DNA of 64,000 nucleotides from Lepidodermella squamata (lineage: Eukaryota; Gastrotricha), in contig JBLDXI010000001.1 of NCBI GenBank assembly GCA_047495785.1, positions 5,022,001 to 5,086,000 on the forward strand. Direction: 5' to 3'. Each line of letters opens with the position of its first letter. The first letter of the stretch is position 1. This document shows positions 44,325 to 56,700 of this stretch, in pieces. The position numbers and the translations under genes were made by a program. Below the pieces are notes generated by a model. It was not told the origin of the DNA. It saw only the letters and a program-made list of their open reading frames with translations, and did not search any database.

Positions 44325-45318
44325 ATGGAGGGTAATTTATCGAAAGCTGAAATTGACTTTTATCGCTTGCTCGTGAGATGCGAGTCATTTGTCAATGAAG
44401 AATCCTCAAAACTAAAACCGTGGCGAATGAAAGCAGTAAGTTATTACACAGTGTATGATATAGAACAAACACACTTTATACCTATTTGTTTCAGTACGTA
44501 GCGACGCTGCGAAACCAGTTCATCGATTTGAAAAAGAAACCATCAGCTTTGAATCTAAGAGAATGCGGTAGAAGGCTAGATGACCTTCAAAATTCGCTGG
44601 TCGGAGATGAAGTATTTTTGCATTCAATTCAACCTCATTTATCATTTCTGAATCTGTTTTCTCATCTTAGAACGTGCACACGTCAGATGAACTGAAAATT
44701 CCCGGAAAACTTATTTCATCGCCTTTGAACGACCCCGAAACCAGCGAAAAAGACATTCGACATAAAGTACACATTGAGCAGGAAATGCGGCAACGCCTGC
44801 TTCGCAATTCCAGTTCGTAATTTGCAGTATCCTATGGCTTCATTGCTTATTTTATTTTATAACTTGAGCAGATAGATCAGCAGAGCCGCAAACCAGGCCA
44901 GCTAGTACAAGTCATGCATCTGAGGCTTCTGAGCAGTTGACGAAAGAAGAGGTCGAACGCATTGTCGAGCAGCATCGCAAAATTCAAGAAAAACAGGTCG
45001 AGCAACTCGTGTCTCTCGTTCGCGACCTGAAAGAATCGGCGAGCGAGGCAAATCAAATGGTGCGCGAGGACAACAAGGTATGTTGCTGCAAATCTGTGTT
45101 GCCTTGTCTATCATTTCATGTCCTGTATTTTTCAGACGCTGAGTCAAGCGAATATCGTTGCAAGCCGCAACATGGACGATTTGGGTGTTCAGAAAAAACG
45201 CTTAGACGAAGCTGTTTCTAAATCAGGAACCTGGTGGTTGTGGCTGCTCATTGGCGCCGTCGTCGCCATTTTCGTCGGCATGATTTTGTTTATGAAGCTT
45301 TTCCAAAAACGGCAATAA
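44325..45318 (+). CDS. USE1: Vesicle transport protein USE1 (Q-SNARE)
   Basis: Exons 44325-44435, 44495-44611, 44671-44812, 44872-45077 and 45136-45318 sum to 759 nt, 252 aa (human 259), all in frame. USE1 is an ER Q-SNARE acting with syntaxin-18, SEC20 and SEC22B in Golgi-to-ER retrograde transport. The N-terminal 'DFYRLLVRCESFVNEE' and 'KPWRMKAYVATLRNQF' parallel human 'VRLLSRCEAM' and 'DEWRLEKYVGAL'. A SNARE coiled coil follows ('EVERIVEQHRKIQEKQVEQL' through 'REDNKTLSQANI'), with Asp where USE1 proteins carry their central layer. A C-terminal tail anchor ('WWLWLLIGAVVAIFVGMILF') ends KLFQKRQ. Poly(A) signals overlap the stop (45314-45319) and lie at 45333-45338. Confidence 0.93.
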
Positions 45319-46093
45319 ATTATAATTATCTGAATAAAATGACTCAAAACTGCTTCAAAAAGACGTGTTCATGTTTCACAGCGGTCCTTTTACTGATGTA
45401 AATAATGCTTTTGCTGCGGACACCGGCCGGTAATTGATAGTAATGCTCTCATGCAAGACATACGATTCATTCATATCATCAACTGACTGGACAAACAGTA
45501 GATTTATCGGGTTTTTAGCAGAAGGACACGATAGTAGGGGTGTAAATTGCCATTAAATGATGACATAAATGTTAAATTTGTTTTATAGCAGCACGAACAC
45601 TACTGCGAAATGACTATATTGAAATAAGTAAAGACTTCGCATCAAATTCTGGAATTTATTCTGTATTTTCTTCAATCATTGTTTCATAATTGATAAAAGC
45701 AATTAAGACCTACTATAAAAGAAATAAGCACGTTGAACGAGAGAGAGAGAGCGCGACAAGTTCTATATCAATTTGTTGATCTTGTAAAAACGAACCGCAA
45801 AGAAAACATTTCTCCACCATCTTTTGCTACGCAGCACTTCCAATAGGAAGAAAACATCCATTTCATATCATTCTCTTTATATCGTTTAACACAGCTAGGA
45901 TGATGATACGTAGGCACCGCGAGATGGCTCGCGAAGTCACAGCATATGACCACGAGACAGTGTCACAATCGGCACTTGACTTCTTGTCTCATATATATAT
46001 GTAGAGTAAGAACGCGCACACACACGCACATTAAATGTTACAAGTTATAAGTAGAAGTAATTAGTTATTTAGCAAATTAATTAGTAAGGGCGA
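45319..46093. other. Convergent intergenic region USE1 / 14-3-3
   Basis: Carries both 3'UTRs, a GAGAGA run near 45739-45751 and TATATA/CACACA short repeats near 45990-46030. No gene seen. Confidence 0.5.
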
Positions 46094-46949
46094 TTAGCTT
46101 TGTTGATCTTCCGGCTCACCAACGTCATCGGCTTGAGTGTCCGAGGTCCACAACTGAATTGGCAGAAAACAATAGCGATAAAATTGACGAACACGGTGAA
46201 ATTCAAATGTTCTTACCGTGAGGTTATCCCTGAGCAATTGCATTATTAGAGTGCTGTCTTTGTACGATTCTTCGTTCAGAGTGTCGAGTTCGGCGATGGC
46301 ATCATCAAACGCCTGCTTAGCGAGTTGGCAAGCCTTATCAGGAGCGTTAAGAATTTCATAATAGAAGACAGAGAAGTTGAGAGCGAGACCCAGGCGGATG
46401 GGATGAGTCGGTTGCATTTTGCCCTTGGCAATGCCGAACGCCTCTTCGTAGGCTTGTTGCGATTTCTCGACAACTTCGGTGCGCTTGTCACCAGTCGCGA
46501 CTTCGGCCAGGTAACGGAAGTAATCACCCTTCATTTTCAAGTAGAAAACTTTGCTTTCATGGTGTTGAGCCTTGGCAATAAGGAAGTTGTCGAGCAATTT
46601 CTACAAAGATATAAGCATAAAACAGATCATAACAAATTAGTGATAAACTTACCAAGACATCGTAGCAGATGTCGGACAGCTCCTTCTCGATCTTCTCGCG
46701 GTATTCACGGGCAAGGGCCTGCTTGGTGTCGCTGCCCTCAGTTTTCTGTTCGATACTCGAGATCACGCGCCATGAAGAACGGCGAGCACCGACGACGTTC
46801 TTGTAAGCAACAGAAAGTAAGTTGCGCTCTTCGTTGGTCAGCTCAGCGCCACTTTCAGTAACGTTCTTCATAAAAGCAGCCATGTCGTCGTAACGTTCGG
46901 CCTGCTCGGCCAACTTGGCACGTTGAACCAAATTTTCTTTGTCAGCCAT
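46094..46949 (-). CDS. 14-3-3 protein
   Basis: Exons 46949-46653, 46600-46217 and 46153-46094 join in frame to 246 aa, the standard family length. It is a dimeric phosphoserine/threonine-binding adaptor. Signature 1 '[11 protein letters not shown]' and following '[10 protein letters not shown]' supply Lys and Arg of the phosphopeptide pocket. 'YFRYLAEV' supplies the Arg-Tyr pair. Signature 2 '[19 protein letters not shown]' is split by intron 2 exactly before LWT. The acidic C-terminal tail ends EPEDQQS. The overall sequence resembles the zeta/beta (invertebrate PAR-5/FTT-2) type rather than epsilon, which is inferred by eye. A candidate acceptor (AACCTATTAG) lies 4 bp before the ATG. Confidence 0.97.
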
Positions 46950-47594
46950 TTTGCTAATAGGTTGATGACGTTTATTTCAAGGTAATACGCAAGGTAACAA
47001 TGAAACGGATAGTTTCGGCAAAGCTACGGTACAGACAATGTAAGCTTTACTAAAGATCTCATTTGAGATTTTAAAGGAAGCGGATTCTATTTTTAGATAC
47101 AGCTGCCAGTTCTTCAAGGATAATTAATTTTACTCAAAGTAATGTCGGCAAAAAGTTTTATTCGAAGTTTATTATAAATTCTAAAATTCAAATTTAAAAT
47201 AACGCGGGAAAGTCTCCTAGCTTTTGGGATGGGTTTTTATGCGCGTTCGTGATGCATCAATGTGGGCGATGGCATTGTTTACTGCAAATCGTTACGCATT
47301 CCTCAACGCTTATAACTGAACGAAGAATGAGCCAACCCCTGTCATAGTGCAATCCACGAATAACAAGATACCGATGGAGTGATTAAACATTTCGTATGTT
47401 TTTATTGTCTCTTTACATGTAATGCTTTTTGATAAGATTTTCCATCGAGTAAGTAAAACAATTGCACTCTAAACTACTAAACAACTAAACAACTATCATC
47501 AAGGTATTTCTGTTTCATGGATACCTATGGAATATTATTTGTGCTGAGCGACTCATTCTAATTACTTATTCTACAACATACATTTATGATTATC
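46950..47594. other. Intergenic upstream of 14-3-3
   Basis: AT-rich; holds the 14-3-3 promoter side. No exon seen. Confidence 0.45.
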
Positions 47595-47855
47595 CTAATG
47601 ATTCACGGGGTACCTCCGCAATAAAACACATTGTAAATTTGTGTACGATTTTTTATTGACAATTTTGACCCAGGTTGACAGTGGAATGCATAGCTCATAT
47701 TTTTCAATCAATTGTGCAGGTTGCAAATGTGTGATAGTAAACCGAAAAGTAATGCCTTTTTCCCTTCTTGTCAGTGTTCCGCAAGTATTCACGTCAAAGG
47801 CTAGCGGTTGATCGCTAGCCATCGACAACTGAACATTATCTTTACCTGAAGCCAT
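47595..47855 (-). CDS. Hypothetical small protein, 86 codons
   Basis: An ATG-to-TAG frame begins MASGKDNVQLSMASDQPLA and includes 'RREKGITFRFTITHLQPAQL' and 'LCIPLSTWVKIV'. Composition is protein-like, but no family is recognised. A CAG|GTAAAG donor-like site lies 10 bases into the frame and an AATAAA lies within it, so it may be a first exon, part of a UTR, or not coding. It lies between SLC35A4 and 14-3-3, on the same strand as both. Confidence 0.3.
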   Translation of the reverse strand: MASGKDNVQLSMASDQPLAFDVNTCGTLTRREKGITFRFTITHLQPAQLIEKYELCIPLSTWVKIVNKKSYTNLQCVLLRRYPVNH

Positions 47856-48436
47856 AATTCAACAACACGTAATTAATTAACAGTCAATTTATTTCATTTT
47901 AAGGCGCCCATTGCATCACACCAGTAGAAGAGTCCAAGTAGACTCTTCAAGTGAGTAATAGAATTGCTTTCTCTGTGAAAGTTGTAGTCAAATTCGAACA
48001 TACAGGAACAACGATGAAAGATTACAAATAATAGCAAGAGTAGAACTTGAAGAAGTGGAAGACACTTGCTTCGAGGTCACAAGTGAAAAATTGTATCCGA
48101 AATCCCTTGAAAACATTTATGTATTCATTGCGAAAAGCTTGGCTTTCTCAATGCCGATAGTAAATAACTTATATTGATAGAAATATAAAGAAACAGAAGA
48201 AAGAAATATAAGGAAACGGCAAGTGGCACATAAATTTCGAAGCAATAACAGGCACAAACACCAAAACAAATACCAATATTTACAAATATATATACCATGT
48301 CAAGGAATAATAGTATACACTGAATGACTAGTAAATGAGCAATAGTAGTATATTTCGAATTCCAGAAAAGATAAATAATATTCTTTAGCTAAGATATAGA
48401 CTCTTGTTCGGCAAAAAACGGTGCATTTCAATGGTA
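47856..48436. other. SLC35A4 3' flank
   Basis: Repetitive AT-rich DNA ('gaaagaaatataaggaaa' variants near 48180-48215). No exon seen. Confidence 0.45.
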
Positions 48437-49557
48437 TCAAGTGTGATAAATGTACAGTGCGCCAAAAACCAAAACAAAAGCAAGTGAGAAGAAAAGATTG
48501 AGCTGAAGTCCGAAAATGACCATCGACATAATAGTCGTCGCAATCATCGCACACGAAATAATAAAAAGTCGGGCAATATTGCTGGAGTGCTTCATAATGG
48601 CCCCCATTGTGATGCCAACAAAGGCTTGCGTAGTAATCACCAGCCATGTATAGATCGAATAGCCTTCAATTAGGCTCTTCGACAAATCAAAATTGGTCTG
48701 TTTCGCGAAAATCAGCAGGTTCAACACAACGCCGAAAACGTACAGCAGCGAGTTTTGGAAATGCAGCGACAAATCAGGCTGTCGCTTGAGAATGTACTCC
48801 GTAATTACACCAGCGAGGCCGGATATCAAGCAGTAACAGAAAAGCATCAAGAGACCAGTGACGGATATGTGCAGGGAGCCAGGTCGGTGGTCCTCCGACT
48901 TCAAGCCACCGTAGCTATTCGCAACTCCGGCCAGCATGAGTAAAACGAGTGCAAACCACTTTCGCGGTGTAATCTCTCGTCTGATGATAATGCGGTACAA
49001 CACCGCTGTGGTCAAAATTTTCAAATTGCCTAGCACCTGATACGTTGCAGGATCCATTTCTAAATAACAAAAACAAAAAAGGTCATTTGCGAGTAACGAG
49101 TTTCACTTCTTGTCCATACCCAACTGGATGTACATGGCCAAGTTATTGTTCAGCGTATATAGTATTGCAGGAAGCCCGAACCAGAGGCAAAAAAGAGGAT
49201 TTTCTGGGTATTTTGCGGTTTTGTTAGCGACCTCAGGAGCAAACATTAGAATGGAGGCGACTAGTTTCAACAACTCTGTCAGCAGTACGACTGAACCAGT
49301 GCTGAATGGTAGCTTGCCATCGACTTCACACAGGTGCATGAATATGGTGTATGAGCCGTAAATCAGCGTGCTAAAAATTCAAAAATTCGATTATTATATT
49401 CAACTCTTCGCGGAATTGCTTGAACTTACCACACAACTAGAAGGATTTTCCATGATAGGCTGCGAATGATCGAATGACTGTTGCCTTCTTCTTCTGATGG
49501 CATAGCCTTCGAAGGCACAACCTCGATCTTCGTGTATGGTACCTCGGTCTTTGACAT
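48437..49557 (-). CDS. SLC35A4: Nucleotide-sugar-type transporter SLC35A4
   Basis: Exons 49557-49430, 49370-49120 and 49059-48437 join in frame to 333 aa (human 324). It is a multi-pass Golgi membrane protein of the drug/metabolite transporter superfamily; human SLC35A4 has been linked to CDP-ribitol transport, and the substrate here is unproven. Ortholog-level matches: 'CEVDGKLPFSTGSVVLLTEL' (human CHVDGRVPFRPSSAVLLTEL), 'MDPATYQVLGNLKILTTAVL' (human MDPSTYQVLSNLKIGSTAVL), 'FCYCLISGLAGVITEYILKR' and 'AIMKHSSNIARLF'. About ten helices are visible. The N-terminal cytoplasmic tail (MSKTEVPYTKIEVV...) is lineage-specific. A same-strand ORF lies just upstream (49895-49632). An acceptor-like CCATTTTTAG lies in the leader. 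Confidence 0.92.
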
Positions 49558-49631
49558 TCTAATTAATGTCTAAGCCTTCAAACCTAAAAATGGGAGGATA
49601 CTAATATTGAAACAACTATAATCAATGACTT

Positions 49632-49895
49632 TCAGAGCAGAACAAAAATGGTTAAATACATAACTGCCGCTGAAGGATAATATTTGAAAGAGAAAGAAAG
49701 AATTGATAAACTTAAAGGCTCAATGTATGGTCGTGAAAGTTTTAAAAGATTTTCCAGGATAAAGCAGGACGTCTCAGCTTCTGACATGCGAAATGCCGCT
49801 TGTCCCAAGAAGAACAGTACTGCTTGCTTGCGACCATCGGCCATAGGCACATTTACGGCAGCTTCATTTGAATTAATGGCATTTCCAATTGGCAT
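49632..49895 (-). other. Same-strand small ORF upstream of SLC35A4
   Basis: 87 codons from a true ATG, ending 74 bp before the SLC35A4 start. It has a hydrophobic C-terminus (YYPSAAVMYLTIFVLL). In vertebrates and flies the SLC35A4 leader encodes a conserved microprotein, which makes the position notable. I see no residue similarity to that microprotein, however. A CCATTTTTAG acceptor between the two frames suggests they may not share an mRNA. Confidence 0.3.
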
Positions 49896-50785
49896 CGTTC
49901 AACATTGACTATTGGCTACTTATTCTCAAACCTTGCACATGTGGAAATTTGAGAGAGGGCAATACATAGATATAGATGATATGAAGTGTTGAAACGATTT
50001 AGCAATTCAGGAGTCTCATGTGCTTCTGACCTAGGCATCATGGGATGGCTGGGGTATCAAGTCCTACTTATAAGAGATGACACTTGACACTAGACAGTAG
50101 ACAGAAGAACGTTCAATTGCAGTTATCGCCTATTGCAGGAGGGTAAAGAGCAAATTCGCCATTCGCCATTTGCCTGTCGCCTCTCTTGATATAATCACTG
50201 GTGTGACTGCGGATAGATAGCAAACTATCTCCTTTAAAAATACATAAACAGTAAATTAACAATTATATCTAAATGTAAGATTTGCCGGCGGGTTAGTTTT
50301 CGCGAATTGTTGCGCGATGTGTGAATTGCGCGATATCTTGTCGCTTAATAAATATTAATTATTTTTCAATGTAGCAGATGTCAATATGCAGCAACAAATT
50401 AATGGCAATTTTCAAGAGGCGCATTTATATGTTTTTGATACGCGGCCATCACTTTTTGGTTTTTAGGCGGGATTTTTTTCAGCAGGAGAGAACAAACCCG
50501 AACGCCACATGGACTGGGGACTTCAGTTCAAAAGTGAAATAAAAGGGACTTCAGTTTGACCTAGAAATCACCTTCAGCGCTGCCTACTGGTGCTTAATAA
50601 TCAAATTTCATTTCCATGTTTATCCAAATAATTACGAGTGTACCAGACTATTTAATTCCTTAAACGCTGTCAACCTACTTGCTCTGCTAGAGCCTACTAG
50701 CTCTGGTTCAGCCTGGCTACTTAGTATTTGAATTGCTTTTCTAGATGATTATTTGATCGTTATATTGTGTAATACTGGTTTCGGG
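49896..50785. other. Divergent intergenic region SLC35A4 / PIAS
   Basis: No gene seen. A TTGCTTTTCTAG acceptor-like site lies about 42 bp before the PIAS ATG, followed by a 3-codon upstream ATG frame. Confidence 0.45.
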
Positions 50786-53700
50786 ATGGACGAATTGCGC
50801 CAAAACCTGAAATCAATTGTTTCAACATTCCGATTAAGTGAACTTCAAGAGCTTCTTGGCAGTTTAGGCCGTAACAAAAACGGACAAAAACGTCAGTTAG
50901 TGGACCGAGTTCACAATATTATCGATGGCGATTGCTCACAGGCTGTTCAGGCTAAGATTCGAGGCTTGGCCGAGTAAGTTGCTACGCTAAGTACATTGAT
51001 TCATTCTTCGCGATTTGTAACTCATCCAACCAGTAGACGCATGCGAATCGAACAGGGTGGGCATTCACGAGTGCACAATCAATGGAACGACAACCATTTC
51101 GCTTTCACGAGCCAGTCGACGAGTGGCTACTCAACTATGCTTTCAAATTCTTCATATCCGAGTGCGTCGACCATCCCGGCTCCGGTGACATTCGTCAGGC
51201 TTCCTTTCTACGACTTTGTCAGCCCTATCTTGCAATCTGTAAAACTAGGTAAGACCTTTTTCATTCATGTTTAACGAGTTTAATGATGTGGCAATCTAAT
51301 AGTAAATGCTCCAAATTCTCGGCAACAAATCAACGATTGTCGCTTTCAATTGACTCAATCGCATGTAAGTGCGATCAAGAACGCGCAATCTCGAGCGTCG
51401 AATGGCGAAACCGTCTACGGCGTTCAGGTACAACTTCGCTTCTGCCTGTACGTGAACCAGCCGGCGGTTGAACAGCCTGACAACTTGCCGCCAAACTTGG
51501 CTGTGAAAGTGAATAACGAAAACGTGACACTGCCACAGCCGAAGCCGTGCCGGCCGACCGAGGAGCCGAAACGCCCCGGCCTGCCCATCGACATCACTCG
51601 CCAGTGCCACATGCGAGCTGGTGATAATACACTGGTGATCACGTGGTCGACGACACAGCAGGTTCGCGAGTACGCTATTGTCATATCACTGGTTCAAAAG
51701 CGCACACCCGACGAACTGCTCGAGCGGTTGCGAGCCAAAGGAGCTCGACCAGCTCATGTATCTCGAGAACAGCTCATGCGCAACTTCAGCGGAGATGGTA
51801 AGTACTTGCGTTTACACCATTATAATAGTTGTCGGAGGCTAAATTTAGGACCTTTGTAGATTTTGGGTAACATCCAAAATAATTGAATTGAATTATGTTT
51901 TCTTTAAATAGCCGATTTGGCTGTGGACTCGCAAGTGGTAACGCTGTCATGTCCGCTGTCGATGGTGCGCGTGTCGATCCCGCTGCGGTCGAACGCGTGC
52001 CGGCACGTGACGTGCTTTGACGCGCTTACTTTCCTGCGCATGAACGAGAAGAAGCCGACGTGGGTGTGTCCGGCGTGCTCGCAGCCGGCGCCGTTCTCGC
52101 AGCTCGCCATCGACGAGTTCATCGCCGACATTCTGCGGCGGGCGAAGACCAATGAGGTTGTGTTTTCGCCGAACGGTGACTGGAAGGAGAACGCCGTCAT
52201 GTCGGAGAACCTGCTTTCGGATTCGGACGACGATGACAACATGCCGAAAGCGGCGCAACCACCGCCACCGCCGGCTCCAGTTGCAGCCATTCCAGCCCCG
52301 GTTATTCAGCAGCAACAGCAGCAACCGAAACAACAGGCGCCGCCTCCGAAGCCGGTCGAGCCAGTGCGGCCGGTTCTGCCGCCGGTGGCGAAACAGCCCG
52401 TGCCAGCCGCTGCGCCCGTGGAGCCGCAGAACTTGTCGATGCAGACGCGGTCGCAGTCGACGACTGCCGCGGCGGCTGCAGCTGCGAGCAGTAGAGCGGC
52501 GCCACCTGCCGCCGCCGTTGTTGCACCTAAGCCAGCTTTGCCTCCTGCGACAGTGTCGCTGCTCGACTCGCCGGCCCGGTCGTCGGAATCGCCAGCCGCC
52601 GGCCAAGCTCACAGCCACGGCGCGCCGGGTGCTGCTGGTGGCGGCGGCCACTCGAAGTGCCAGCGGTGTTGCGGGGCGCACGCGCGACCGCAGCCCGTCC
52701 GCCTGCCGCCCGACATGCCGTCTTTCATCGGTAAGTCGTGTCACTTTTGCTTTTTTTTTGCGGGATTTTGAAAATGTGATGGAGACTTGCGAAATTGAAG
52801 TTGAGAAAAATAGGGGCTGACAACTCTGGAGCAAAAAGATTTTTCATTGGCTTCCTACGCCTTTATTTGTTGAGGTTTGATTCAGGGCGCTGCATAGACC
52901 TTCTGAGGTTTCAAACAGTGCGAAAATGGGAAACTGCCTTTCCGGATAATTGTGCATGAAACTTCCATAAATTAGAAGCATTAATAGGCTTTGTCCCTTG
53001 GCATTTCAAAATATGGCCTGTGAATACCATTTTCAATATCCATTGGAAAATCTGTTCGGTTTTATCGAAGAATCTTTATTCACGTTCGCGATCAAATGGT
53101 AGAGAAATAGTAAAAACATTACAGTAAAAAATGCAAGGGTATAAAAAATGGTACGGCGCCGATGCGAAAGAGTCGTCGAGATTATTGTTAACGTAAATTT
53201 TAATGAGAGTTATTGTTAATGCTTTCAGTCTCGGTATTGCATTCCTGAGAGGCCTCACACGTCTAACAAAAGAATATTTATGATAATTGATGCTGGCGGG
53301 TATTTCATGAGCAACAGCACTACGGCGACTAAAAATAGAGAAAAATCATACAAAATGAAGGTCGACAACTATTTATAAATTTGTATCAGTGACACAATCC
53401 GTGATGAGACGTTATCAAGCCTTGCCTAATGTACATTGGGATCCACTTATAGGCTAGACAATGAGAAAATGCTGATCTACCTCGCCCGTGAGAAAAATTG
53501 TGAGGTCTTTCAATTCCACCAAATGTACGAATTCATGTGCATTGAGTTGTGTCGAGATCGTTCCAAGACACCAGGGTGAAATTATTCATTAATGTTGAAC
53601 TTTGTGTTGTAGATTTGACGGAGACGGACGATGAAGCGGAAGCAGCAAATGCAGCTCAGCAGCAGCGAGCGAACGAGAACCGGCAACCTCAGCAGCAGTC

Positions 53701-56700
53701 GCTGTCGGTGGTTGCGAAAGAGGACGTTGTCTCGCGGACGAACTCGACGGGCTCGTCGCTGAGCGGCTGCGCGCCGTCGAACAGCCGGCGACGGCGGCGC
53801 GTGCTCGACAACAGCGACGACGACGACAACGACCCGGACTTCCAGCCGACGCGCGGCGGCGGCGGAGGAGGCGATGGCAGCAGCAGTGAGCTGCGGACGT
53901 CGAAGCGAAGTCGCAGGCAGGTGACGAGCACGTCGAGGCACGTGTTCGAATCCGACGACTCGTCATCGCAGGAGGAGGACGAAGCGTCTTCATCGTCTGA
54001 CGAACGAGGAGCGAATCGAGTCGACGACGACGACGACGACGGTGGGACAGGCGCAGGTGACAACAACAACAACAACAGATCGCCGACGCCAGCGACGGAC
54101 CCTGCGAGTGCGCCGTCGCCGCCGCCGCCGCCCAGACATTCAGACTGCGACTCAACTGAGCCAGCAGTGGTGCAGCAACAACAGAAGCAGCAGCAGCAGC
54201 AGCAAGCGCGTGCCTCGTCGACGTCGTCGCTGCTGACGGCGATGAGCAGTGCCGGGGCGAATGCCGTCTCAGCCGCCGCTGTGAGTCGCAACTCGTCGAG
54301 CGATGCCTCTGTTGCTGTGGCGACGACGACATCATCATCTTCATCAGCATCTGCTGCCCCTGTTGCTCTGACGTCGCCGACGCAGGTGTCGCGGCCCGTC
54401 ATCACGTCGATCACGCCTATGCAAACCTCGTCGTCCGCCTCCACGCCGGCGGCGGCGACACATCAGCAGCAGCAGCAACCGCCGATTCTGCACCCGGCTA
54501 CGCTCAAGTTGCCGCAAGCTCACCAGCAGCAGCAGCAACAGCATCAGCAACAACAACAACAGGCGTCGTATTCTTCTCAGCACCAACAACAACAACACTT
54601 GTCAGCGTAAGTTGTTCTTTTCATCACATGGGTATTGAATGCTGATGATGCACTTTCTGCGCATTACTACCTGCCTCTGTAAATATATGATAACAAGTAG
54701 CGTGTAAGATAGGTATAGTAACAAAAACAAGTAACAACTGCTCTCTGTGTAGGGCTGACGTGTACTTGATTGCAATTGCAATTCATCAAAACCACCAAAT
54801 TTCATTTCTGGCCACTTTTTGGCCACCGCGTTTTGTGCATGTCCGAATAGCAGTTTATGCTCTGACACGTTTCGCAAGTTACAACAACGTGCTGCAGGTT
54901 TGCTAAATTTAGCCACTCGTTGCGTTGGCTAATGCAACAGTCGTATCAGGACGCATGCCGATGTACTATTCATTGTGAAAGACGAAGATGCATTCAGCTG
55001 TAATTCAAGTCATTTTAGTCAAATGGGCCACAATCCAGGTGAAAAAAATTTGGCAAAGTAACAAGAACCACTGATGAGTGAGTGTACCTTGCATTGCACA
55101 GCCTGCATCGTTGATTCTCTAAATACATGATAACACCGTTACATGATTGTATCGGTTGGTTCGGTGAGCCGAAAAATTCGACGATTTGCTGACATTTTTC
55201 AAAACGGCTACCTTTCAATCGTACGTAGCATGCGCATCTCTAAGTTTGCCTTTTCTGGGATAGTGAGCAAGTCTCTGATTTCCACTTGCTGTTCTAACTA
55301 CGGGCGTGATGGTTTGGGTCGTATCATGTTCCTCGTACTCGAGTTATCATACATGTCTGATAGGCTGTGTGCACGTTGTTTCATGTTTTACTTACTGATC
55401 TTTTTACTTTTTACTGGCGCTGACAGGTCTCGCAGCAGTGGCAGTGGCGGTGGCGGTGGCGGAGTTGGCGTGAACGTGGTGGTGTCTGCGGCGGCGTTGT
55501 CATCGCAGGCGCCGGCATACGCGAGCCGGGTCGGCCAGCCGCCGGCGTTTTCGTTCGCCGATCAGCAGAGTGCGGCGCAGTTTTTGCAATCGCACCAGCA
55601 ACAGCAGCACGCGCATCAAGCGCAGCAGGAACTAGCGCATGCGCTCGTCCAACGCCTTCACCAGCAGCAGCAGCAACAACAGCAGCAGCAACAGCAATCG
55701 AATTCGGCGTTTGTCGACGCTGCTCGTCGCCAACATCAACATCAGCAGCAACAACAACAACAACAACAACAACAGCTGCAGCAGCAGCAGCAGCAGCAGC
55801 AACAGCCACTCGTGTCGCTGCATCAAATGCAACACCAATACCAGCAACAGCAACAGGTTTTTATGACGTTTCTATTACCTAGGCCATTATTACATGTCCC
55901 ATGCCGAGTACTTTAGCAAGTAGTAGAAGTAGCTGCAACCTTGATATAGTTCCACTGCTTCAATGATGCAAAATCTATTGCTTACTTCAGTTTTCAAGCA
56001 ATACTACATGAATTGGCCGCAAAATGTTGAAATCTCGTAGTTTGTAGTTGGGAAATGGTCTTCAAGCTGGGTGGTTTCAGTCAGTTGTGTCCTGTGTTGG
56101 GATGTTCCTTTTCACTATCCCACCACCGCAATAGAATAACTACCTATTCATTATCATGGGGCCCTTGCACTGATGTTGAACTGATTGAAGGCTTGTAGGT
56201 AGCAATGCATAAAGCTGTCTGTCATCGAGTGAGTTTTCCAAGTATGGGTAGAAACGTGGCAGCAACTTGAGATTCACAGGAAAAACCAACCGGGCTCGTT
56301 GTCAACCAGTTCAAGAGTTGTACAATGATTCTTTATTATTACATATTTTCATTACGTGTTATTATTGCTTTGTTTTGTGTTTTTCCTCCTCCTGCTCCTG
56401 CTCCTGCTGTGTGCTGCCATCTGCGCATGGTTCGATCGTTCGATTTGTGCGTGTCCGTCTGCAAGTTGGCGCTCAATTCGCGTTCAGGAGCCGTTGGTGG
56501 AGTGCCGGTGCCGTTGACGCTGCAACAGCAACAGCAACACCAGCAGCAGCAGTGGTCCATGCAGCAGCAACAGCAGCAGCAGCGATCAAGTCGCAATAAC
56601 GCGCCTTCACAGCAACAGCAGCCGAGTCCGCCGTTGCCGCCGTTGTACCCGCTCAACCCTTTGATGAACGCTGCGGCCGCCGCAGCTTCTGCGGGCTCAT

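Noticed and set aside
49632-49895. Calling the ORF upstream of SLC35A4 as the SLC35A4 microprotein
   Set aside because: Position fits but I see none of the microprotein's conserved C-terminal segment, so only a neutral upstream ORF is reported.
53582-54444. Long antisense ORFs over PIAS exon 5
   Set aside because: Products of CAG/GAC-rich repeats read on the other strand; no domains.
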